A stretch of 20,663 nucleotides of DNA from Ignavibacteriaceae bacterium (GTDB lineage Bacteria > Bacteroidota > Ignavibacteria > Ignavibacteriales > Ignavibacteriaceae): NCBI GenBank assembly GCA_023231105.1, contig JALNWB010000059.1, positions 1 to 20,663 on the forward strand, given 5' to 3'. The translations under genes and the position numbers were made by a program. Shown here piece after piece: positions 8,583 to 15,724 of this stretch; positions within the stretch are counted from its first letter, which is position 1; the number at the start of each line of letters is the position of its first letter. The notes under the pieces were generated by a model. That model was given only the letters and a program-made list of their open reading frames with translations. It ran no database searches and was not told where the DNA came from.

Positions 8583-11500
8583 TCAATAGCAGATTTACCA
8601 TTATCAAATTGCTCGGCGAAGGACGAAGCAAGGTTTTCCTCTGTGAAGATAAATTTTTTCCTTCACAAAAGCAGGCAATTAAAATTCTTCCATCTCAAAG
8701 AAGTAAAGAAGAAGAAAAAACTTTTATTCATGAATATGATCTCTTAAAGAAATTCTCACATCCAAATATTATTAAAGCATATGAATCGGGAATAATAATT
8801 GAACTGAATGCAGATGATAAAGTTTTCGGTATTGAAAAAGGTAACCGCTTTTTTATTCTTGAATATTTTGATGGGAATAGTTTGCTGGATATTGATTTCA
8901 AATCTAATCCAACAATGCTTTTAAAAGTAATCGGACAGCTCAGTTCGTTTCTGAGTTATCTTCATCTGGCAAATTATATTTATTTCGATTTGAAATTTGA
9001 GAATATTCTTTTCACTCAAAGCGAAAACGATGTTACAATAAAAGTTGTTGATTTCGGCTTAACACAAAGAGCCGATGTATCTTTGCAAAATATTCATCGC
9101 GGAACTGCTTACTACCTTGCCCCGGAAATTTTACAAAACAAAAATGTTGATTTCCGCGCCGACCTATATTCTCTTGGAATTTTTCTCTATCGTCTTGTGT
9201 ACGGAAAATTTCCATTTACAGCGGTTGATGAATTGGATATTTATCAAGCGCACTTAGAAGAAGAGTTTTTATTTTCTAAATCCCCATATTTTTCACCAAC
9301 GATTATCAACATCATAACAAAGCTGCTTGAGAAAAATCCTTTGGAAAGATTTCAATCTGCTTTACAGTTGTTTTATGCTTTGCGTCTTCCTTCCGATAAT
9401 TATTATCTCGACTTGATCTCTGCGACGCACTTCATTGGACGCAAAAAAGATCTAGCGGTTATTGCTGAATATATTGAAAACAAAGGACGAAACGACATTC
9501 TTGTTTTGCAAGGAATGCAAAACAGCGGGAAAAGTTTTTTGGCAGAAAAATTAGCCCGCGATTTTCAAAACGCTGTGCTTGTTAATCGGTTGCCTTCACA
9601 AAATCCAGGTTTAACTCTTAAGTACATCGTATCGAAAATTATATTTACTCCTTTTTTGCATGATGAGGAATTCGAAAAAATTAATGTTCTATCAAAATTA
9701 TTTAGCGGAAGTGGAGATTTAAACATTGAAACATTAACCGCTGTGTTCGCAGAAATCTGCAAAGCGCAGAAATTTATTTTAATTCTTGATGATTTTAATT
9801 TATTTGATGAGGTTGTTAAAGAAGTTCTTTATCATATAATTCCCATTTTGCAGGTAAATGGTTGTAAAATTATATTACTTGAAGATCAAGCGGTTACAAC
9901 TTCCGCAGAAGCGATCCCGAATAAAACAGAATACCAATTAAGTCCTCTATTACAAAAAGATATTCCAATCTTTCTGAAAGAAAATTTTGCAGAATATTTT
10001 CCACAAAAACAATTAACTCCGCTGATTAAAAAATTTGCAGATTTATTCCCCGGCAATATTTTGCTTTTTATGAATGAACTGATTACCAATAAGATTTTAA
10101 TCTTTTCCAAAGAAGGCATTTTTGTTGATGAGGAGAAAGCGAAAAAGTTTTCCGGCGTTTCGCAAAACGTTGTCTTCAAAAAAAGAATTGCTCATCTTTC
10201 AATTAAAGAGAAAGAAGTCTTGATTTTACTTTCTTCCATTAATGTTGATTTGAACCTTGATCAAGCAAAAATGGTTCTAAAAAAATTTGATGGTGAAACA
10301 GAAGAAATTCTTTCAAGTCTTCAAAAAAAGAATCTGCTTCGCAGACAATCTCAAAATTCGTTTATACAATTTACTTCTATCGGTTTAAAGCTTTTTGTTT
10401 ATTCCAATATAGTGGATAAAGTTGGCCATCACAAAAAAGCTGCTTCAATTCTCAGTACTATTCCCCGTTTTTCTCCGAAAGAAGTATCGCGCCATTTTGA
10501 GTTGGCGGAAGAATATGATGAAGCCTATCTCTGTTTGAAAGCCGAAATGCAACGGGCATTCGAACTCTCTGCATTTATTTATGTAACAAGAATATTTTCG
10601 CAGTTGCTCAAACTCCCTTTGTCGAAAAAATATGCGATAGAAGTGCGGAAAGAATTTTTACAAGTTTTACAAAAAACCGGCGACAACGAATTCGCTCTTA
10701 AAATATTAAATGAATTGGAATCCGTTTATGAAGTTCAACTTGACACAGAAGTACTAATCAAAAAAGGAATTTTCCTTATCGCTTCCGGCGCCGTTGAAAC
10801 CGGAAAAAAAATTCTGATAGAACAAGTTGGAAAGATTACCAACGAGCACGACAGAATCGAAATACTTCTTGAGATTGCAAACGCTAATCTCAATACAAAT
10901 CTGTACGACGACACGCAGATTGTTTTGAATCAGCTTCTTGAAACAAAAGGATTAACTCATGAACAAAATGGAAAAGTTTTTAATATCAACGGTTTGTTGG
11001 AATTGTACAGGAACAACAATACCGAAAAAGCTTTTTCATTTTTCATATCGGCTTTGAACGAATTTTCTAAAGCAAATCTTAAACAACGCATTGCCAGGGT
11101 TCAAGTTAATCTTGGAAATATTTGTAGCATGAAAGGTGATTACGCCCAGGCAAAACTATATTGGAAGAGTTCTCTTTTCATTAACAATGCAATAGGCGAC
11201 TTAGACCAGGAAGCTTTGCTGCTGATGAATTATGGAATTCATCTTTTTGATACCGCGAAGTATGAAAAAGCCGACGAATCATATAAAAACGCAAAAAACA
11301 TTTTCCAGACTATTGGGAAGAAGAGCGGTTTTGGATTGTCGCTGTTAAATTCAGGTGAGACTCATTTAATTACATGCGAATATTCTATCGCTATCGAAGA
11401 ATTTCTCATGGCTATAAATATTTTTCGCTCAACAGAAAATGAAGAAGAAGAAGCTTCTGCTTATTATTTACTTGCTAAAACTTTTGTCATCATCGGAAGT

Positions 11501-12142
11501 TTAGAAGAAACTAAATATTGTATGGAACGATACCAAAAGTTAATCTCCGATTGGAAATTGGGTGAAAAGCATCTCATACAATTAAATTTTCTAAATACGC
11601 TTACTCACTATTACTTTAATTATGAAATCAATGGAGATGAACTTCTTTCCCTTTGCAGCGCCTTACTTGAAACCGATAATAAGTACGATACTATTTTAGC
11701 TTCGATGATTTTTATTGATCACTGCATCAACGAAGAAAAATTTCAACCGGCATATAATTTTTTAATTACTGAAAAATTTGTTGAACTTTGTTCGGTGAAT
11801 GAAATTTACCGGGCTGTTCGTTTGTATTTATTGGGGACGCTGGCAACACAGTATAGATTTGATGAAAAGCCGTTTATAGATTATTTAACCGAAGCTTATG
11901 AAATTATAAAAGAGCAAAGTATAACAGAATTTACCCGGCTTATTCTTAGCGCGCTGGGTAAAGTTTATTTTGAAAGAAATCTTTTTTCAAAGGCGGAAGA
12001 ATTTTTTAATTTAACGGAAGGTTTAATCGTCTTTTTTTCACAAAATATTTCTGATGATTCCTTGAGAAAAGCATATCTTGCAAAGAAAGAACGCAGAGAA
12101 GATTTACAATTTATTAAGAATTCTTTACCTCTTATCCTATGA
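8579..12142 (+). CDS. Ser/Thr protein kinase - ATPase - TPR signalling protein (non-RD kinase)
   Basis: A 1187-residue cytoplasmic multidomain kinase. The kinase domain is residues 5-270: glycine loop GEGRSKV (13-19), Lys35 (QAIK), a Glu in HEYDLL (51-56), catalytic loop YFDLKFEN (135-142) with Asp137 and Asn142, DFG (158-160) and APE (181-183). The usual His-Arg before the catalytic Asp is Tyr-Phe, so this is a non-RD kinase, likely active without activation-loop phosphorylation. A STAND-like ATPase follows: Walker A GMQNSGKS (312-319), Walker B FILILDDF (399-406). From about 650 to the end are helical TPR-type repeats (for example around 835-1000), probably a binding scaffold. The order recalls PknK-type kinases. 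It overlaps the permease upstream and the sigma-54 activator downstream by four bases each (ATGA), so all are translationally coupled. Likely substrate: the activator or a component of the importer (inference). Confidence 0.92.
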   Translation: MINSRFTIIKLLGEGRSKVFLCEDKFFPSQKQAIKILPSQRSKEEEKTFIHEYDLLKKFSHPNIIKAYESGIIIELNADDKVFGIEKGNRFFILEYFDGNSLLDIDFKSNPTMLLKVIGQLSSFLSYLHLANYIYFDLKFENILFTQSENDVTIKVVDFGLTQRADVSLQNIHRGTAYYLAPEILQNKNVDFRADLYSLGIFLYRLVYGKFPFTAVDELDIYQAHLEEEFLFSKSPYFSPTIINIITKLLEKNPLERFQSALQLFYALRLPSDNYYLDLISATHFIGRKKDLAVIAEYIENKGRNDILVLQGMQNSGKSFLAEKLARDFQNAVLVNRLPSQNPGLTLKYIVSKIIFTPFLHDEEFEKINVLSKLFSGSGDLNIETLTAVFAEICKAQKFILILDDFNLFDEVVKEVLYHIIPILQVNGCKIILLEDQAVTTSAEAIPNKTEYQLSPLLQKDIPIFLKENFAEYFPQKQLTPLIKKFADLFPGNILLFMNELITNKILIFSKEGIFVDEEKAKKFSGVSQNVVFKKRIAHLSIKEKEVLILLSSINVDLNLDQAKMVLKKFDGETEEILSSLQKKNLLRRQSQNSFIQFTSIGLKLFVYSNIVDKVGHHKKAASILSTIPRFSPKEVSRHFELAEEYDEAYLCLKAEMQRAFELSAFIYVTRIFSQLLKLPLSKKYAIEVRKEFLQVLQKTGDNEFALKILNELESVYEVQLDTEVLIKKGIFLIASGAVETGKKILIEQVGKITNEHDRIEILLEIANANLNTNLYDDTQIVLNQLLETKGLTHEQNGKVFNINGLLELYRNNNTEKAFSFFISALNEFSKANLKQRIARVQVNLGNICSMKGDYAQAKLYWKSSLFINNAIGDLDQEALLLMNYGIHLFDTAKYEKADESYKNAKNIFQTIGKKSGFGLSLLNSGETHLITCEYSIAIEEFLMAINIFRSTENEEEEASAYYLLAKTFVIIGSLEETKYCMERYQKLISDWKLGEKHLIQLNFLNTLTHYYFNYEINGDELLSLCSALLETDNKYDTILASMIFIDHCINEEKFQPAYNFLITEKFVELCSVNEIYRAVRLYLLGTLATQYRFDEKPFIDYLTEAYEIIKEQSITEFTRLILSALGKVYFERNLFSKAEEFFNLTEGLIVFFSQNISDDSLRKAYLAKKERREDLQFIKNSLPLIL

Positions 12143-13551
12143 ACGAAAAAAAAGTGATGGTCCATTTATTCTCTGAAAAAAAAGATATTTCAAAAATCGC
12201 CTCTCAGTTTATCGGGCTCTCTGTTCTTTATTATGATCTGTCAACCGATGACCAAAAAGAACCCGACTTGTTGAAAAACGATATCGTTGTATTTTATATA
12301 ACTTCACTGAATTCCGGAATGTTTTACAAAGTTGTGGATGCCCGAAAGTACGCTCCAAACCCTTTTATTTTTCTTGTCGAAAATAAAAACCCGGTTATAA
12401 CAAGTACGCTGGCAAAACTCGGGTTTAATGAAATTTATATTCTTCCCGATGAATTATTTAAATTCGGCGCATATATAAAAGAGAAAGTTGAAAATTTTTC
12501 CTGGGAACCGGAGGATATTTCAACATTTAATGCTAATGAACGTGATCTTGTTTTCAAATCAATTTTGGGGGAATCGCAAGAAACCGAAAAACTTATCACC
12601 GCCGCAAGAACAGCCGCCGAAAACGCTTCTGTAAATGTTTTAATCCTTGGCGAAACCGGCACCGGAAAAGGAATGCTTGCAAATGCCATCCATAATTACA
12701 GCAACAAAAAAAATTCCCCTTTTGTAGAAGTTACTTGCTCGGCAATCCCTGAACAACTTTTGGAATCGGAACTTTTTGGACACGAAAAAGGGGCTTTTAC
12801 CGATGCAAAATCACGCAAACTCGGTTTGTTTGAATTGGCTGATAACGGAACAATTTTTTTAGATGAAATCGGCGAATTGAGTTTAAACTTACAAGTTAAA
12901 CTTTTACGCGTGCTCGAAAAAAAAATCATAAGGAGAGTCGGCGGTACGCAGGACATTCCTATAACCGCCCGGATAATCTCTGCCACACACCGGAATTTAA
13001 GCCAGTTGATTAAACAAAATCTTTTTAGAACAGATCTTTTTTACCGCTTAAATGTAATAACCATTGAGCTGGCTTCACTCCGTGATAGGCGCGATTTTAT
13101 TCTCTCTCTTATCAATCTTTTTATAAAGGAATTTAGCGGATGTTATAATAAAGTTATTAAAAAGGTTGATGATGAGGCGTTAAAGTTTCTTACTTCGTAT
13201 AACTGGCCAGGAAATATAAGAGAGTTGCGCAATGCTTTTGAACGGGCAGTCCTTTTGTGTGATAGCGATATTTTGACTTCCAAACATTTTGAAAATATTA
13301 TTAACCGGAAGACCGGGAAGACTTCTCATCAGGAAAAAAGCTCTAATCTTTTACCGCCAAGAAAAGATTCCGGAGATATACACCTTGGCGTTTTCTATTC
13401 TGCAACAAACTTGCAGCAGCTAACCGTTCTTTACTCGCGCGAAGTGTTAAAAAAAGTTGGCGGAAATAAAACCGTAGCGGCAAAAGTTTTAGGAATTTCT
13501 CGTCCCAGACTTGACCGGCTGCTTACCGGGGAGATATCGGATAGCGGTTAA
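12139..13551 (+). CDS. Sigma-54-dependent transcriptional activator with degenerate receiver-like N-terminus
   Basis: A 470-residue bacterial enhancer-binding protein that should open sigma-54 promoters by ATP hydrolysis. Residues 1-118 have receiver-like length and alternation, but the strand that should hold the phospho-acceptor reads IVVFYIT (49-55) with no Asp, so ordinary histidine-kinase control is unlikely. The AAA+ domain is about 142-375: Walker A GETGTGKG (171-178, last residue Gly instead of the usual Glu), sigma-54 contact loop GAFTDA (218-223), Walker B TIFLDE (238-243) and arginine-finger region FRTDLFYRLN (296-305). The C-terminal Fis-type helix-turn-helix is at 443-463 (GNKTVAAKVLGISRPRLDRL). 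Its ATG overlaps the kinase stop, making the kinase its natural partner. Fourteen bases after its stop begins a triple palindrome that is very probably its own binding-site array. Confidence 0.95.
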   Translation: MNEKKVMVHLFSEKKDISKIASQFIGLSVLYYDLSTDDQKEPDLLKNDIVVFYITSLNSGMFYKVVDARKYAPNPFIFLVENKNPVITSTLAKLGFNEIYILPDELFKFGAYIKEKVENFSWEPEDISTFNANERDLVFKSILGESQETEKLITAARTAAENASVNVLILGETGTGKGMLANAIHNYSNKKNSPFVEVTCSAIPEQLLESELFGHEKGAFTDAKSRKLGLFELADNGTIFLDEIGELSLNLQVKLLRVLEKKIIRRVGGTQDIPITARIISATHRNLSQLIKQNLFRTDLFYRLNVITIELASLRDRRDFILSLINLFIKEFSGCYNKVIKKVDDEALKFLTSYNWPGNIRELRNAFERAVLLCDSDILTSKHFENIINRKTGKTSHQEKSSNLLPPRKDSGDIHLGVFYSATNLQQLTVLYSREVLKKVGGNKTVAAKVLGISRPRLDRLLTGEISDSG

Positions 13552-13564
13552 CCCTCTCCTTGTT

Positions 13565-13624
13565 TGTAACGCTACGTTACATGTGTAACGCAGCGTTACA
13601 CCCGCTTGTAACGTTTCGTTACAA
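13565..13624. promoter_or_regulatory. Triple palindrome: predicted upstream activating sequence for the sigma-54 activator
   Basis: Three 17-bp palindromes of form TGTAACG-N3-CGTTACA lie at 13565-13581 (centre CTA), 13584-13600 (centre CAG) and 13607-13623 (centre TTT). All 14 arm bases are identical in the three copies; the second and third extend one further paired base on each side. Centres are 19 and 23 bases apart (42 in all, four helical turns). Measured from the predicted transcription start near 13699 they sit at about -126, -107 and -84, the usual place for enhancer sites of sigma-54 activators. A Fis-type activator gene ends just upstream. Confidence 0.88.
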
Positions 13625-13671
13625 CCCCAAAACATACCTCTTGTTTTTAACGTAAATTCAAACAATTTTTA

Positions 13672-13688
13672 TTGGCACCAATATTGTC
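13672..13688 (+). promoter_or_regulatory. Sigma-54 (-24/-12) promoter
   Basis: TTGGCACCAATATTGTC fits the sigma-54 consensus YTGGCAC-N5-TTGCW. The -24 element TTGGCAC is perfect, the GG-to-G spacing of 12 bases is exact, and the -12 element is TTGT where TTGC is preferred. The predicted start is near 13699, giving a leader of about 38 bases with AAGGAG (13725-13730) placed 6 bases before the lipoprotein ATG. No other site in the intergenic regions I examined matched this pattern. Confidence 0.82.
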
Positions 13689-13736
13689 CTATTAATCGCG
13701 TAAATTAATTATAAATTCATCTAAAAGGAGTTCTGA

Positions 13737-14348
13737 ATGAAAAACTTAGCAACAATCCCGCTTCTCTTAATTTTGTTCTTTTCCGGATGTCAAAAAGATA
13801 ATTCTCTTGTGCCCCCGGAACAAAAGGATTCAAATTCAATGCAAAAACCGGCATGGGTACAAGCTGCGGAAAATCAAGGCTTAACATTGATTGCCTTACC
13901 TAAAAACAGTTCAACTTCTTTAGATAAAAAATCAACAGTTACTTCATACATAAAACATGATGAGTTTGGTAGATTATCAATTAACTCTCCCTATAATTCA
14001 ACAACCAATAATCCAGTTTCCGTTGAAGCAAGTCTTTCGGTTCTTGCAAATTCATTATCCCAAAACAGCTCTTTAACCATGAGTTTTGATGATGAATATC
14101 TTAGTATTGAATTTGGACCTTCGGGAACTACCTTTGCAACATCGGCGTTACTGAACGTTAAAGTAACCGGTTTAAACCTCTCTGCTTTAGGAAATCAAAC
14201 TACGGCACATCTTAATTATTTTGATGAGTCAAAGAACGAGTGGACTGCCATTAATGCGGATGAAGTAACTGTTGATGTAAAATCCGGAACGCTCATTTGC
14301 AAAAACGGGAGAATCCCGCATTTTTCACGCTACGGATTTACAAATTAA
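13737..14348 (+). CDS. Small secreted lipoprotein, ZU5-like C-terminal region; predicted sigma-54 target
   Basis: A 203-residue lipoprotein of unknown function. Signal peptide residues 1-17 end in the lipobox FFSGC, Cys18, followed by Gln-Lys-Asp-Asn. Residues 19-80 are polar and probably disordered. Residues about 95-203 look like a beta-sandwich: FGPSGTTF (126-133) followed by hydrophobic strands and a closing motif IPHFSRYGF near the C terminus. That layout, a gly/pro turn plus a terminal HFSRYGF, recurs in ZU5-like surface proteins of the FCB group; I base this on recall, not a search. The start ATG has the best ribosome site of the region. It is the first gene after the sigma-54 promoter and shares that transcript with the TPR gene. 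It may be a cell-surface or periplasmic effector of the kinase/activator circuit. Confidence 0.85.
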   Translation: MKNLATIPLLLILFFSGCQKDNSLVPPEQKDSNSMQKPAWVQAAENQGLTLIALPKNSSTSLDKKSTVTSYIKHDEFGRLSINSPYNSTTNNPVSVEASLSVLANSLSQNSSLTMSFDDEYLSIEFGPSGTTFATSALLNVKVTGLNLSALGNQTTAHLNYFDESKNEWTAINADEVTVDVKSGTLICKNGRIPHFSRYGFTN

Positions 14349-14389
14349 TTGTAATTCTTATTATAGAAAATTCCAAGACAATAAATAAA

Positions 14390-15601
14390 ATGAAAATAAA
14401 GACAACAGACATTATTGAAGAAACAAAAAAAGTTTTTGGAAAATATTTTAGTGGAAATGAGATCTCAGGATTTTTAAAGAAAATTAATAGTTCAAGAAAA
14501 CCTTCTGAAGTAACAAGTCAAAAACCTTCGGATGGACTTTTTTCATCACAGTTGAGATTGGAGATCGATCAGATCATCAGCTTTGCAGAAAAGAAACTCC
14601 CAACTTTAAATTTTCTCGATTTACTGAAAGACCTTGGAAAACTTTATATTGCCCATGGAGAACTCGATTTAGCTTCCGATATAACTACTACAATTTTATC
14701 TTACACAAAGAAAGATAAACGTTTAGTTGGTATTGCGGCTTATGCGTTTCTGAACTTTGGTGAAATTTATATTCATCAAACCATGTGGGCGGAAAGTCAT
14801 TTTTACATAAAAAAAGCCTCCTCATTTTTCAAAAAAGGAAATGATGCAGTAGGTTTGGCACGTTGCGAGAGTCTTCTAGGAACTTTATACGCCGAAAAAG
14901 GACAGCTTTCAGATGCGATCGCTCATTTTCAAAAAGGATTTTCCTATTTAGATCCTTCAAGAGATACCTCCGTGGCAGCTCTTATCGAAAACAATATGGG
15001 TATAATTCATAATATCCGCGGGGATTATGATTCTGCCTATACCTATTTTCGCAGAGCGTTAATACACTTTGAGGGATTGAAGGACACCCAGCGGGTTGCT
15101 AAAATAAGGCACAACTTAGGAATGCTCTTTCTTAAAAAGAAAGAATTCAATTCGGCAATTAAAGAATTTGATACAAGCATCAGTGTTTCTCTTTCATCCC
15201 ATTATTATACCACTCTTGCCATCTCTTATACAAGTAAAGCATCAATTTACTGCACACTGAACGATGATGCCCTTGCAAACGCATTCGCTAACCAGGGAAT
15301 GGATATCAGCTATAAAATAAAAGATAAACTGACTATAGCTGAGGTTTACAAGATTAAGGGAATTTTGGAACGCAAAAAGAAACATTTTGAAATAGCGCAG
15401 AATTATTTTGTAAGCAGTTTAAGGCTTAATGAAGAACTTGAAAATGAGTTGAATTACGCCGAAACCGCTGTGGAGCTTGGCATTCTTTTCTATGAAACTA
15501 AAAAATCTGATCAAGCGAAAAGTTATTTTAACGAAGCTTTAAAATATTACAAGAAAATTAAAGCCAACGATGAGATAGAGAGAATAAAATATTTTCTTTA
15601 A
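14390..15601 (+). CDS. TPR-repeat protein, predicted sigma-54 co-target
   Basis: A 403-residue soluble protein made almost entirely of tetratricopeptide repeats. After a 70-residue lead, paired helices begin near residue 80. Clear TPR units include one around ARCESLLGTLYAEKGQ, one around NNMGIIHNIRGDYDSA and one around IRHNLGMLFLKKKEF, with more to the C terminus. There is no signal peptide, membrane helix or enzyme motif. I take the ATG at 14390: the frame stays open upstream to 14297, but those extra residues would overlap the lipoprotein gene and read as non-TPR sequence. No strong ribosome site is visible, so it may depend on coupling to the upstream gene 41 bases away. Its repeats resemble in style the C-terminal TPR part of the kinase, so it could be a binding partner, decoy or feedback regulator (inference). 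Confidence 0.87.
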   Translation: MKIKTTDIIEETKKVFGKYFSGNEISGFLKKINSSRKPSEVTSQKPSDGLFSSQLRLEIDQIISFAEKKLPTLNFLDLLKDLGKLYIAHGELDLASDITTTILSYTKKDKRLVGIAAYAFLNFGEIYIHQTMWAESHFYIKKASSFFKKGNDAVGLARCESLLGTLYAEKGQLSDAIAHFQKGFSYLDPSRDTSVAALIENNMGIIHNIRGDYDSAYTYFRRALIHFEGLKDTQRVAKIRHNLGMLFLKKKEFNSAIKEFDTSISVSLSSHYYTTLAISYTSKASIYCTLNDDALANAFANQGMDISYKIKDKLTIAEVYKIKGILERKKKHFEIAQNYFVSSLRLNEELENELNYAETAVELGILFYETKKSDQAKSYFNEALKYYKKIKANDEIERIKYFL

Positions 15602-15631
15602 GACACTTCATAAATAATTCAAAAAAAGAGG

Positions 15632-15662
15632 GCCTTTTATTATAAAAGGCTTTTCTTTTTTT
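15632..15662 (+). terminator. Rho-independent terminator of the lipoprotein-TPR operon
   Basis: GCCTTTTA (15632-15639) and TAAAAGGC (15643-15650) form a perfect 8-bp stem with a 3-base loop, followed by TTTTCTTTTTTT (15651-15662); the A-rich sequence before the stem can extend the pairing. It lies 30 bases after the TPR stop and separates this operon from the histidine kinase gene. Confidence 0.92.
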
Positions 15663-15724
15663 AAGTAATTAAATAAAATTCTGATTAATTTACTTGTGTA
15701 AATACGAAACCTCTATTGAGTATC

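Noticed and set aside
14297..14389. Longer start for the TPR protein at 14297
   Set aside because: It would overlap the lipoprotein gene by 52 bases, and the added residues look like translated non-coding sequence. The ATG at 14390 begins the plausible protein.
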